Origin: G963668185 sp965237445
GTDB lineage: Bacteria; Chloroflexota; Dehalococcoidia; Lucifugimonadales; G963668185
DNA length: 64,000 nucleotides
NCBI GenBank assembly: GCA_965237445.1
Contig: OZ250142.1
Coordinates: 682,001 to 746,000 of the forward strand
Direction of reading: 5' to 3'
Part shown: positions 53,030 to 62,045 of the stretch, piece after piece
Numbering within the stretch: position 1 is the first letter of the stretch
How the letters are laid out: each line of letters opens with the position of its first letter
The notes under the pieces: model-generated
Told to the model about the DNA's origin: nothing
Databases searched by the model: none
Seen by the model: only the letters and a program-made list of their open reading frames with translations
Position numbers and translations under genes: made by a program

Positions 53030-54658
53030 GTGATAGCCGAGCCAGTTTTGGCGCGCCAGCTCCCGTCTCTCCGCGCGTTCCTTGGCGTGAAATCGATTCC
53101 CTCCGTCCTTTGGATTCCCGCTGCCCTGGTCGGGGCAGCAATGGTCCTGCCGCTGGCATACCTGCTGGCAAGGGCGTTCGGCGGAGGCGAGGAGGCGTGG
53201 GACCTCATCTTCCGTGCCCGTACAGCATACGTCCTGGGCAGGACCGTACTGCTGGCTACCGTGGTATCGGCGGCTTCGATCGTAGTTGCCGTGCCATTGG
53301 CATGGCTGACCGTCCGCACAAACATGCGATTTCGCAGGTTGTGGGCGGTGCTCGTCGCGCTTCCGCTGGTGATACCCACATACGTGGGCGCATTCTTGAT
53401 CATATCCACGCTGGGTCCGAAAGGCCTGCTCCAGCAACTCATCGAGCCTGTATTAGGAATCGAGCGCTTGCCCTCGATTTACGGTCTGCCCGGCGCAGCC
53501 CTTACGCTCACCCTCCTGAGTTTCCCTTACGTTTTCCTCACGGTGCGCGGGGTCCTTGCGGACCTTGACCCATCGATGGAGGAGTCAGCCAGAAGCCTTG
53601 GACACGGAAGTTGGAGCGTGGCCAAGCGCGTGACGCTGCCGCTGCTCCGCCCGGCAATTGCCGCGGGATCGCTCCTTGTGGCCCTGTATACCCTGAGCGA
53701 CTTCGGGGCCGTTTCGCTCATGAGGTACGAGACCTTCACGTGGGCAATCTACCAGCAGTACCAGACCATATTCGACAGGTCCGTAGCCGCGGCGATGGCG
53801 CTCATCCTGGTACTCATCGCCCTGGCCGCGCTCTGGGGTGAGGCCGTCACGCGAGGTAGGCTGCGATACTACGGCGCGGGCTCCGGGTCCGCGCGCAGGC
53901 AGCCGACTGTGGACCTCGGCCGGTGGGACTGGGCAGCCCAGGCATTCTGCGCATCAGTCGCTCTTGCCTCCCTCGCGCTTCCTATGGCAGTGCTCGCCTA
54001 CTGGTTGATTAGAGGTGTTGCCGCCGGAGAGGAGATTGACTTCCTCTGGGCGGCCGCTCGAAACTCGGCACTCTCCGCAGGTCTGGCCGCGGCTGCTGCG
54101 GCCGTGTTCGCGGTGCCGGTCGCCGTCGTATCCGTTCGGTATCCCGGCGTCTTCAGCCGCACCATCGAGCGGGCGAGCCATGTCGGCTATGCGTTGCCGG
54201 GGTTGGTCGTGGCTCTTGCCCTCGTGTTCTTTGCGTCCAACTACGCGCGATTCGCCTATCAGACCGTCTGGGTACTGGTGTTTGCTTACGTCGTGTTGCA
54301 CCTGCCTGCAGCCCTTGGCGCCGCGCGCGCTTCTCTTTCGCGCAGCAGTCCCCGACTGGAGGAAGCCGCACGGGGACTCGGCAGATCGCCCATGAATGTG
54401 CTCTTGAACGTCACGCTCCCCATCATGAGGCCTGGCGTGCTGGCTGGAGCTGCCCTCGTGTTCCTCATCTCCATGAAGGAACTGCCCGCCACACTCATCC
54501 TGGGACCGATTGGCTTCGAGACCTTGGCAACTCACGTTTGGTCCGCCTCTTCGGAAGCCTTCTTCGCCAGAGCGGCGGCGCCCGCACTGCTCCTTATCCT
54601 GATGTCGTCCGTACCCATGGCGCTTCTCGTGCTTAGGGGAGAGAAGGCGCGGCCATGA
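53030..54658 (+). CDS. Iron(III)-type ABC transporter permease (FbpB-like)
   Basis: 542 residues from GTG 53030, with about twelve membrane segments in two fused permease halves, as in FbpB/SfuB. Each half has the EAA loop that docks the ATPase (MEESARSLGHGSWSVAKRV and LEEAARGLGRSPMNVLLNV). The family imports ferric iron, and some members take thiamine or phosphonates. It overlaps the ATPase gene by 4 bp. No periplasmic or lipoprotein binding protein gene is in the window. Confidence 0.9.
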   Translation: MIAEPVLARQLPSLRAFLGVKSIPSVLWIPAALVGAAMVLPLAYLLARAFGGGEEAWDLIFRARTAYVLGRTVLLATVVSAASIVVAVPLAWLTVRTNMRFRRLWAVLVALPLVIPTYVGAFLIISTLGPKGLLQQLIEPVLGIERLPSIYGLPGAALTLTLLSFPYVFLTVRGVLADLDPSMEESARSLGHGSWSVAKRVTLPLLRPAIAAGSLLVALYTLSDFGAVSLMRYETFTWAIYQQYQTIFDRSVAAAMALILVLIALAALWGEAVTRGRLRYYGAGSGSARRQPTVDLGRWDWAAQAFCASVALASLALPMAVLAYWLIRGVAAGEEIDFLWAAARNSALSAGLAAAAAAVFAVPVAVVSVRYPGVFSRTIERASHVGYALPGLVVALALVFFASNYARFAYQTVWVLVFAYVVLHLPAALGAARASLSRSSPRLEEAARGLGRSPMNVLLNVTLPIMRPGVLAGAALVFLISMKELPATLILGPIGFETLATHVWSASSEAFFARAAAPALLLILMSSVPMALLVLRGEKARP

Positions 54659-55710
54659 CTACGCCGGTCGTGGAGTTTCAAGACGTCACCAAACGGTTCG
54701 GCGATGTGACCGCCTTGAACGGAGTGTCATTCGACTTGGCCCCCGGCCAGATCCTATCGTTACTGGGACCGAGCGGGTGCGGAAAGACTACAGTGCTCAG
54801 ACTGATCGCCGGGTTCGAGTCGCCGAACCAGGGCGCGGTACTGCTGCGCGGAGAGACCGTTGCCAGCGGGACCATTCACGTTCCTCCGGAACGCAGGCGC
54901 GTCGGCATGCTGTTCCAGGAGTACGCTCTGTTTCCTCACCTCACTGTGGCGCAGAACGTCGCGTTCGGCCTGCACCGCCTTCCCTCTGGCGAGAAGCACT
55001 CCAAACTCCGGCGCGCCGTGGAGCTGGTGCGATTGGAAGGCCTCGAGGGCCGGTATCCCCACGAACTGTCGGGCGGTCAGCAGCAGCGCGTCGCCCTTGC
55101 CCGTACGTTAGCTCCTCAGCCTGTGGTCGTCTTGCTGGATGAGCCATTCAGCAACGTAGACGCGAGCCTGAGGGCGCAGATGCGTTCCGAAGTCGAGGCC
55201 ATTCTCAGGGACGGCCAAATTTCCACGGTCTTCGTCACGCACGATAGGGAGGAGGCGTTCGCCACCGCCGATCAGGTGGCGGTCATTCATGAAGGCCGCA
55301 TCGAGCAGATCGATACTCCCCAGACCGTTTATCACTCGCCCGCGTGCCCTCACGTGGCGCGAATCTGTGGCGCCGCAAACTTCATCGACGGCATCATCGA
55401 GAACGAGTGGGCCTCCACTGAGGTCGGCCGCCTCCAGTGGCAGAGCTCTGAAGAAGGGATCGAGGAAGGCTCACACGTTTCAATCATCGCTCACCCCGAC
55501 GACTTTCGAGTCCAGTACAGTGCCGGTGGCACCGCGACCGTCGAATCGAGCGAGTTCCGCGGCGACGAGACTGTCCTCAGGATTCTCATGCCGTCCGGCA
55601 ATGTCATTCGCACCCGCAACGTGTCGTCCGGCGGTCTGGCTCCCGGTACCCCGGTCCGCCTCACGCCCGCATCCAGAGCCCCTTTCACCGCATTCCTTAG
55701 GGACAGCTGA
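54655..55710 (+). CDS. ABC transporter ATP-binding protein (FbpC-like, with TOBE domain)
   Basis: 351 residues. Walker A GPSGCGKTTVL, Q-loop FQEYALFPHLTV, signature LSGGQQQRVALART, Walker B VVVLLDEPFSNVD and the His switch FVTHDREEA are complete. A C-terminal TOBE domain (residues about 275-350) marks the CUT1/Fbp class. It pairs with the permease upstream through ATGA. Confidence 0.94.
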   Translation: MTTPVVEFQDVTKRFGDVTALNGVSFDLAPGQILSLLGPSGCGKTTVLRLIAGFESPNQGAVLLRGETVASGTIHVPPERRRVGMLFQEYALFPHLTVAQNVAFGLHRLPSGEKHSKLRRAVELVRLEGLEGRYPHELSGGQQQRVALARTLAPQPVVVLLDEPFSNVDASLRAQMRSEVEAILRDGQISTVFVTHDREEAFATADQVAVIHEGRIEQIDTPQTVYHSPACPHVARICGAANFIDGIIENEWASTEVGRLQWQSSEEGIEEGSHVSIIAHPDDFRVQYSAGGTATVESSEFRGDETVLRILMPSGNVIRTRNVSSGGLAPGTPVRLTPASRAPFTAFLRDS

Positions 55711-56319
55711 CTCCGGCCCGCTCCCTGCCGGCGGTACCGCATGGGCGACGTGCCCGCTCGACAAACGACCCTTTCCGGGACTCACGTCAGCCGCCGTCCA
55801 CCGAAGTGCATCCGCTTGCCAGGACTGCAATTTACATTGAGCGAACTAGCGTGCTACTATTGGTGCATGGATCTCGAAAGCACGGCCATCCAAAACTCAA
55901 TACACCGCCTGGGGAGAAGTATCTCTCTTTTGCGTCTAGGGCCTGCCCCTTATGCTGATACGAGCTTCGGCCGTGCTGTCCCGCTCTTGATCCAAACTGC
56001 CGTGAAGACGCTCGACAACTGCTCCACTCGTGTCTGGCGGATGACTTGCATCCGTCTCCGGATTCAGCCGGCTCTAGCTATGAATCAAGGGAGAATGAGA
56101 CAAAACAAGACAAGTTTCCTTTTTTTGATGGCTTGGCTGCACGTTGCGGCCCGGATCTGTCCATCTCAGCAACCGCCTGGGACCTTCACGGTTGCCTGGC
56201 ACTTAGCCCAAGCATAGAATTGGCTCTCCTGGCAGCTTGAGGCCTGTCAGAACGGCTTTCTCATCAGCGGCCATGCCGGGAATCGACCGGTCGGCCCCAT
56301 ACATCAAGGAGCGTCCGCA
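55711..56319. other. 609-bp region with a decayed ORF between the ABC operon and amidase
   Basis: No intact gene. The stretch 55867-56240 holds a likely broken small gene, listed separately. The rest (56241-56319) is the amidase leader with ATCAAGGAG ahead of the start. Confidence 0.5.
55867..56240 (+). pseudogene. Broken small ORF of unknown family
   Basis: From ATG 55867 one frame reads MDLESTAIQNSIHRLGRSIS and YADTSFGRAVP, then becomes unlikely. From about 55985 another frame reads ALDPNCREDARQLLHSCLAD and ends SPSIELALLAA at 56240. One lost base near 55980 would join them into about 124 residues. It is more AT-rich and Ser-rich than the neighbours. I recognise no domain, and coding is not certain. 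Confidence 0.3.
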
Positions 56320-57717
56320 ATGGATGACATAGTCTTCTCCTCCGTCCGAACGATCGCCAGGGCCATCAGGGACCGCGAGGTGTCCTCCGAGGAAGTTGTC
56401 CGCGCCCACCTCGAGCGCATCGACGAGGTCAACCCGGTCCTGAACGCCGTCGTCCACATCTGCGGAGACCGCGCCCTCGAAGAGGCCCGCAAAGCCGACG
56501 AAGCCGTCTCTAGCGGAGCGGACCTCGGCCCTCTGCACGGCGTCCCGATGACGATCAAAGACTCCCTAGACACGGCAGGCGTGCGCACCACGGCGGCAAC
56601 GGTCGGCCGCCGCGACGACGTGCCCTCTGAGGACGCGACATGCGTAGCCCGCATGAGGCAGGCCGGGGCCATCCTGCTGGGCAAGTCGAACACGCCGGAG
56701 TTCACTCTGTCCGGTGAGACCGACAACCTCGTCTACGGCAGGACGAACAACCCCTACGATCCCTCGCTCATGCCCGGCGGAAGCAGCGGCGGAGCCGCTG
56801 CGAGCATCGCGGCGGGCTGCTCCCCAATGGACCTCGGCAGCGACACTGGCGGCAGCGTCAGGCTGCCCTCCCACTTCTGCGGCATCGCGGGCCTCAAGCC
56901 CAACTCCTACCGCGTGCCCCGCACGGGCCATGCCATTCACCACGCCATGGGCGCACTGGACTCGCTCACGCAGAACGGCCCCATGGCTCGCTTTGTCGAC
57001 GACCTGTACCCAATGCTGTCCGTCATATCGGGCCCCGACTGGCGCGACCCGGGGATCGTTCCCGCTCCGCTCTACGATCCCGCCGACGTGGACGTCACCA
57101 CGCTCCGGGTGGCCATGCACACAGACAATGGCGTGTTCGCGCCAACGGCTGAAACGGCTGAGACGGTGCGGGCAGCGGCCCGGTGCCTGGCAGACGCCGG
57201 CGTCCATGTCGAGGAGGAGCGGCCCGAACCCATCGCCCAGCACCCGAACCTCTTTGGCAGACTGTTCAACGCGGACGGTGGCGCGTGGGTGCAACGGTTA
57301 CTGGACAGCGCGGGCACCGCCGAGGCAAGTCCATTCGTCGAAAGGCGGCTCGACCCTGCCCAGGCACTGGATACCGCATCGTTCACGGCCCTGCTGGAAG
57401 AGCTGGACGCTTACCGGAGCGCGATGCTCGGATTCATCCGGCAGTACGATGCCATCCTTTGCCCAACCTGCGCCTTCCCGGCCACCGAGCACGGCGGAAC
57501 TGTTAATAACGAGTCCAGGCGGGGAGGATTCAGCTACACCAGCGCATACAACATGACTGGCTGGCCCGGGGTAACAGTCCGTGGCGGTACATCGCCGGAC
57601 GGCCTGCCAATTAGCGCGCAGGTCGTCGCCCGGCCCTGGCGTGAGGACGTTGCCCTCGCCCTTGCCAAAGTCGTCGAGGACGGCTTGGGCGGCTGGCAGC
57701 GGCCCCAGTTGCCCTGA
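56320..57717 (+). CDS. Amidase (amidase signature family)
   Basis: 465 residues from ATG 56320. The catalytic Lys is in GVPMTIKDSLDTAGVRTT, followed by PGGSSGGAAASIAAG and the Ser nucleophile stretch GSDTGGSVRLPSHFCGIAGLKP. The family hydrolyses amides, including Glu-tRNA amidotransfer in GatA. The lack of gatB or gatC next to it and its C-terminal half argue for a free amidase. Complete. Confidence 0.92.
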   Translation: MDDIVFSSVRTIARAIRDREVSSEEVVRAHLERIDEVNPVLNAVVHICGDRALEEARKADEAVSSGADLGPLHGVPMTIKDSLDTAGVRTTAATVGRRDDVPSEDATCVARMRQAGAILLGKSNTPEFTLSGETDNLVYGRTNNPYDPSLMPGGSSGGAAASIAAGCSPMDLGSDTGGSVRLPSHFCGIAGLKPNSYRVPRTGHAIHHAMGALDSLTQNGPMARFVDDLYPMLSVISGPDWRDPGIVPAPLYDPADVDVTTLRVAMHTDNGVFAPTAETAETVRAAARCLADAGVHVEEERPEPIAQHPNLFGRLFNADGGAWVQRLLDSAGTAEASPFVERRLDPAQALDTASFTALLEELDAYRSAMLGFIRQYDAILCPTCAFPATEHGGTVNNESRRGGFSYTSAYNMTGWPGVTVRGGTSPDGLPISAQVVARPWREDVALALAKVVEDGLGGWQRPQLP

Positions 57718-57830
57718 TCGGGGCGAAGCTGACGCAGACCGCCGTTCGTTGAGATCGGTTATCCTTCGCTAGGGTTCACCATCACTTCAGGGTTATGTCA
57801 TAGGAAGTCTTGTGTAGGAGGACACTGACA

Positions 57831-58151
57831 GTGGAAACAGAGAAGCAGAAAGTACTGTTCTTCGACGTAGGGATCATTGCGACGGGCTGGAACGCCATCG
57901 GGATGATCTCCGCGGGGGTGTTCAACTCCGTAGGAGCAGTCTCGCTGAGCTTCCTCAACGCCATGGGGTTGGTGACAATCGGCCCTGTCAACGCCATGGG
58001 AATGGTAGCCATAGGCGGCGTCAACGCCATGGGTTTGGTGGCCATAGGCGGCGTCAATTCGGTGGGTATCGTTGCCATTGCCGGAGTCAGGGCCACAGGC
58101 ATCGTCGCCCTGGGCGGCGCGCACTCGAGAAGCGCCCTGCCCCTGCCCTGA
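57831..58151 (+). CDS. Hydrophobic 11-residue-repeat protein
   Basis: 106 residues from GTG 57831, with AGGAGG 9 bases upstream; the frame is open 7 codons more. From residue 14 to 100 the protein is eight units of G-[hydrophobic]2-[AST]-x-G-x-V-N-[AS]-[MV], best seen as GLVTIGPVNAM, GMVAIGGVNAM and GLVAIGGVNSV. Nearly all units are 11 residues (33 bp). The regular Gly, Val/Ile and Asn spacing suggests a small beta-solenoid or a membrane-inserted repeat sheet. No signal peptide, Cys or charged cluster apart from the first 13 residues. Function unknown. Confidence 0.75.
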   Translation: METEKQKVLFFDVGIIATGWNAIGMISAGVFNSVGAVSLSFLNAMGLVTIGPVNAMGMVAIGGVNAMGLVAIGGVNSVGIVAIAGVRATGIVALGGAHSRSALPLP

Positions 58152-58265
58152 TATACATCTGACGCTGGCCAGCTTCCCCAAACTCGCCTGTTCCAGTCGC
58201 GTCCAAGGACGCTAAGGACTGATGAACACTTACATGAAAACGCTCTCTAAGAGGAGGAAATCCGC

Positions 58266-59921
58266 ATGAGAGGCAGCATTGCATTGATGGAGATGCTCCG
58301 GGCCGAGGGTGTGAAGTATATCTTTGGAAACCCTGGAACAAGCGAAGCGCCTATCTTGGACGCTATGGAAGCCTACCCCGATTTCGAGTACGTGTTGGCC
58401 GTGCAGGAGTCGGTTGCCATCGGCATGGCGGACACGTACGCCCGCGCAACAGGCACGCCGGCCTTCGTCAGTCTGCACATAGACAACGGCCTGTCCAACT
58501 CGTTCGCGCTCCTGATCGACTCCTACAACACAGGCACGCCACTGGTCGTTACGGCCGGCAACAAGGACGTCCGCAAGCTGACCGAAGGTCGCAGCGACCT
58601 GGCCGAAATGGCGCGTCCCTATGCCAAGTGGAGCGCGGAGATCACGCACCCTGAACAGTACCCGTCCGCCATCCGCCGCGCATTCAACGAGGCGGCCAGC
58701 CCTCCCACCGGACCGGTGTTCCTGTCCCTTTCGGCCAACTCGCTGGACGACGAGGCCGACATAGACATCGTGCCATCCAGGCGGTTCACTAAGTCGCCGA
58801 ACGCCGATCCGAAGGACATCGAAGATGCCGTAGAGCTCCTCGCAAGAGCCGAGAACCCCATATTGCTCGTTGGAGACCGTGTCATGGAGACTGGCGGCAC
58901 CGCGGCGGCAGTTCGAGTGGCCGAACAGCTTGGCGCGGCAGTCTACGGGTACTTGAGCACCCAGGTGAACTTCCCGACAGGCCATCCCCAGTACATGGGG
59001 CCAATGACCGTCAGGCACTCGGCTGCCGTCGAGACTCTGAACAACGCCGACGTAGTCTTGGCCGCGGGATGTCCCGTGTTCAGCGAGTTCTTCTACAAGG
59101 GCGACACTGTGCTCGGACCCCATACTAAGCTGGTTCACATCGACATCAACGCGGACGAGATAGGCAAGTCCGAACCCACGGATGTAGGAGTGTTCGCATC
59201 TCCGGGCGCCGCATTGGCTCAACTCGCCGAGGCACTTGAGTCTGAAATGACAGGCTCGCAGATTGAGGCCGCGCGCGGAAGGGCCGAAGCAGTCGCCGCG
59301 AAGACCAGGGCAGCAGACGAGGCGTTTCGCAGTACAGCGCCGTCAGGCGGCAGCCGGCGGCCTATGTCACCCGAGTCCGCGATGCTCGCTCTCTCCGAGG
59401 CGCTGCCCGATAACGCCGTCGTGTTCGACGACTCGGTCAGCAATCGCGCTTCCCTGCAAGCCGCCGCCAAGTTCAATGAGCCCGGCGACTTTTTCAGCGC
59501 CCGTGGCAACTCCATCGGCTGGGGCCCCGGAGGAGGGCTTGGGCTAAAGCTGGCCAATCCTGACCGGCCGGTCGTAGCTGTCTGTGGAGACGGCTCGGCG
59601 ATGATGTCCGTGCAGGGGCTCTGGACCGCCGTCAACTCGAACATCCCCACCGTCTTCGTAATGTGCAACAACGCCATGTACCGCATACTCAAGCTCAACA
59701 TGAACATCTACAAGAACGATATCCAGGGCAGGCCCGATGAGCCCAGCAAGTACATGGCGATGGACTTCCCTGTGCCTTTCGATTTCGCCGCACTCGGAAG
59801 AGCATTCGGAATGCACGGAGTACGCATCGAGGATCCCTCGGAGATCGGCCCGGAGCTCAACAAGGCCATTGAAATGAACGCGCCGGCGGTGCTGGACGTC
59901 GTCATGGACGGCGCCATCTAG
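58266..59921 (+). CDS. TPP-dependent enzyme, benzoylformate decarboxylase-like
   Basis: 551 residues from ATG 58266, with AAGAGGAGG upstream. FGNPGTSEAPILDAM and the catalytic Glu in VQESVAIGMADTYAR resemble MdlC; the diphosphate motif is GDGSAMMSVQGLWTAV...CNNAMYR. It should decarboxylate or ligate an aromatic or branched 2-oxo acid. The next gene starts on the base after its stop. Confidence 0.88.
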   Translation: MRGSIALMEMLRAEGVKYIFGNPGTSEAPILDAMEAYPDFEYVLAVQESVAIGMADTYARATGTPAFVSLHIDNGLSNSFALLIDSYNTGTPLVVTAGNKDVRKLTEGRSDLAEMARPYAKWSAEITHPEQYPSAIRRAFNEAASPPTGPVFLSLSANSLDDEADIDIVPSRRFTKSPNADPKDIEDAVELLARAENPILLVGDRVMETGGTAAAVRVAEQLGAAVYGYLSTQVNFPTGHPQYMGPMTVRHSAAVETLNNADVVLAAGCPVFSEFFYKGDTVLGPHTKLVHIDINADEIGKSEPTDVGVFASPGAALAQLAEALESEMTGSQIEAARGRAEAVAAKTRAADEAFRSTAPSGGSRRPMSPESAMLALSEALPDNAVVFDDSVSNRASLQAAAKFNEPGDFFSARGNSIGWGPGGGLGLKLANPDRPVVAVCGDGSAMMSVQGLWTAVNSNIPTVFVMCNNAMYRILKLNMNIYKNDIQGRPDEPSKYMAMDFPVPFDFAALGRAFGMHGVRIEDPSEIGPELNKAIEMNAPAVLDVVMDGAI

Positions 59922-60752
59922 TTGCCATTCCTTTCACGCTCGGAGTGCCTGGAGCTTCTCAGAGAAGAGGCTTCGTCGGGCAGGCCACTCGTAGGCGCGG
60001 GGGCGGGGGTGGGGCTAAGTGCGAAGTTTTCCGAGCTAGGCGGCGCGGACCTGCTGGTCGTGTACAACTCAGGCCGGTATCGGATGGCCGGACGGGGCTC
60101 GCTTGCCGGACTAATGCCGTATGGCGACGCCAACGCGATCGTTCTGGAAATGGGCTCGGAGATCCTGCCCATTGTGAGTCGCATTCCCGTTCTGGCAGGC
60201 GTGTGCGGCACCGACCCGTTCCGTTCAATGCGGGTGCTTCTCGGCCAACTCAGAGCGTCCGGCTTCGATGGCGTTCAGAACTTCCCGACCGTGGGCCTCA
60301 TCGACGGTCAGTTCCGGCGGAACCTGGAGGAGACCGGGATGGGCTTTGGCCTGGAGATCGACATGATTCGCCAGGCTTCGGGAATGGGAATGCTGACCTG
60401 CCCGTACGTGTTTGATGAGCATCAGGCCTCCGAGATGGCCCGTGCGGGCGCGGACATTGTGGTCGCGCACATGGGGCTGACTACCAAGGGATCGATTGGC
60501 GCCGAGACCGCCATGGACCTCGATGAGGCCGTAAGAACGGTTCAATCGATAAGAGACGCCGCCGTAAGCGTCCGGCCGGACATCCTCACGCTCTGTCACG
60601 GCGGCCCCATTGCCGAACCAGAAGATGCCGCGCATGTGTTGGAGCGGACGGAGGGCGTCGTCGGGTTCCTTGGCGCTTCGAGTATGGAGAGGCTTCCCAC
60701 GGAGACCGCTATCAGCGAGCAGGTGCGGAAGTTCAAGTCGATTCGAGCTTGA
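59922..60752 (+). CDS. TIM-barrel protein of the PEP_hydrolase family
   Basis: 276 residues from TTG 59922, directly after the TPP gene stop. GAGAGVGLSAKFSELGGADL, VYNSGRYRMAGRGSLAGL, PVLAGVCGTDPF, NFPTVGLIDG and the end GFLGASSMERLP match the PEP-hydrolase-like/TIM-barrel signal transduction family (PF09370-like), whose members are little characterised. The adjacency suggests it acts on the product of the TPP enzyme, by inference. Confidence 0.82.
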   Translation: MPFLSRSECLELLREEASSGRPLVGAGAGVGLSAKFSELGGADLLVVYNSGRYRMAGRGSLAGLMPYGDANAIVLEMGSEILPIVSRIPVLAGVCGTDPFRSMRVLLGQLRASGFDGVQNFPTVGLIDGQFRRNLEETGMGFGLEIDMIRQASGMGMLTCPYVFDEHQASEMARAGADIVVAHMGLTTKGSIGAETAMDLDEAVRTVQSIRDAAVSVRPDILTLCHGGPIAEPEDAAHVLERTEGVVGFLGASSMERLPTETAISEQVRKFKSIRA

Positions 60753-60759
60753 GATTTCC

Positions 60760-60780
60760 CGGCGCGGTGGGGATGCGCCG
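60760..60780. terminator. Hairpin between convergent genes
   Basis: CGGCGC and GCGCCG form a perfect 6-bp stem around a 9-base loop in the 51-bp gap between the TIM-barrel and CoA-transferase genes. There is no U-tract. Confidence 0.35.
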
Positions 60781-60803
60781 CCGCCTCGAACGCAGTCGAG
60801 CTT

Positions 60804-62045
60804 CTAGCTGAGGATTGCCTCCGATTCCAGCATCTCTCCCACCCGTTCGGCTGGTACACCGCAAAGCTCCGTGAAGATCCGGATATTGTCCTCCCCAAAT
60901 GCCGGAACAGCCACGGCCTCCTCAGGAGGTGCTGTTGGAACGCGCCAGGGCATCTGGGGTATTGGATACGACTTGCCATCCGGGTGGCCCACCCAGGCAA
61001 ACGCACCGTTGGCCTCATGATGCGGGTTCCGCACGACATCGCCTCCATCCAACACGGCCCCCGCCGGCACGCCGACGCGCTGAAGCGTCTCCATGACCTC
61101 CATGTGAGACCTTCCGGACGTCCATGCGGCGATCTCGGCGTCGAGGGCGTCTTCGTTAGCCTTCCTTCGCTCAGCGTCTGCGAACCGCGGGTCATTGGCA
61201 AGCTGAGGGCGACCCATCGCGGTGCATAATGCTTCGAACTCAGCCTCTGCTCCAGCTTCCAGGAAGACCCAATTGTCTTCCCCTTCGCACCGATACACGT
61301 TGTGTGGTGCTTTTGTCGGGTGCCGGTTACCCATGCGCGGTGGCTGTTCGCCCTTCATGCTCACGCCCACCGTAAACTCGCCGAGGGTGGTGACAAGAGA
61401 CTCGCTGAGTGACAGGTCTATCAATGCTCCCTTCCCGGTCCGGCTTCTGCGCAGGAGAGCCCCCATTATGGAGAATGCACCGTGGATGCCAGCGAAGGGG
61501 TCTCCGTAGTTGATCCCTGACTTTTGCGGCTCCCCGCCCTCATAGCCCGATACTGTGCAAAGTCCGGATAGTACCTCTGCCGTCGCCCCTAGCCCTGTGT
61601 ACCTGTGCTCGGGGCCGGTCTGGCCCATTGCTGAGGTCCGAAGCATGATGATGTCCGGCCTCACCTTGCGCAGGTCTTCGTATCCCAACCCAAGGCTGGG
61701 CATGACGTGCGGAGCCCAGTTCTCTATCACTACGTCGCTGACGGCAACCAGTGACTTGAAAAGCTCAACTCCCTCGGTGTCTTTCAAGTTGAGTGCAACG
61801 TGATCTTTGCCAGGGTTGGTCATCGTCTGGTAGGCGTTGCGGAAGTACTTCGGGCGCCCTTTGTCGTCCTTTTCGTCGCTTACTATCTGAACGCGGAACA
61901 CATTTACTTCCGGCGGCTTTGGCTGTTGGCGCGGGCCCTCGACCTTAACTACGTGAGCGCCCAACTCTCGGAGCATCCGCGAAGACCACGGGCCGGCCCA
62001 TATGTCCGTAAAGTCGACGACCCGCACTCCTGAAAGAGGTCTCAT
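60804..62045 (-). CDS. Family III CoA-transferase (CaiB/BaiF), catalytic type
   Basis: 413 residues. LSGVRVVDFTDIWAGPWSSRML at the N-terminus, GPEHRYTGLGATAEVLSGL, and GDPFAGIHGAFSIMGAL carrying the expected catalytic Asp in the GDPFAG element. Family III enzymes move CoA between carboxylic acids through a mixed anhydride on this Asp. It overlaps the upstream paralogue by 4 bp (ATGA). Confidence 0.92.
   Translation of the reverse strand: MRPLSGVRVVDFTDIWAGPWSSRMLRELGAHVVKVEGPRQQPKPPEVNVFRVQIVSDEKDDKGRPKYFRNAYQTMTNPGKDHVALNLKDTEGVELFKSLVAVSDVVIENWAPHVMPSLGLGYEDLRKVRPDIIMLRTSAMGQTGPEHRYTGLGATAEVLSGLCTVSGYEGGEPQKSGINYGDPFAGIHGAFSIMGALLRRSRTGKGALIDLSLSESLVTTLGEFTVGVSMKGEQPPRMGNRHPTKAPHNVYRCEGEDNWVFLEAGAEAEFEALCTAMGRPQLANDPRFADAERRKANEDALDAEIAAWTSGRSHMEVMETLQRVGVPAGAVLDGGDVVRNPHHEANGAFAWVGHPDGKSYPIPQMPWRVPTAPPEEAVAVPAFGEDNIRIFTELCGVPAERVGEMLESEAILS

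Noticed and set aside
58230..59222. Long (330-codon) minus-strand ORF
   Set aside because: Shadow of the benzoylformate-decarboxylase-like gene.
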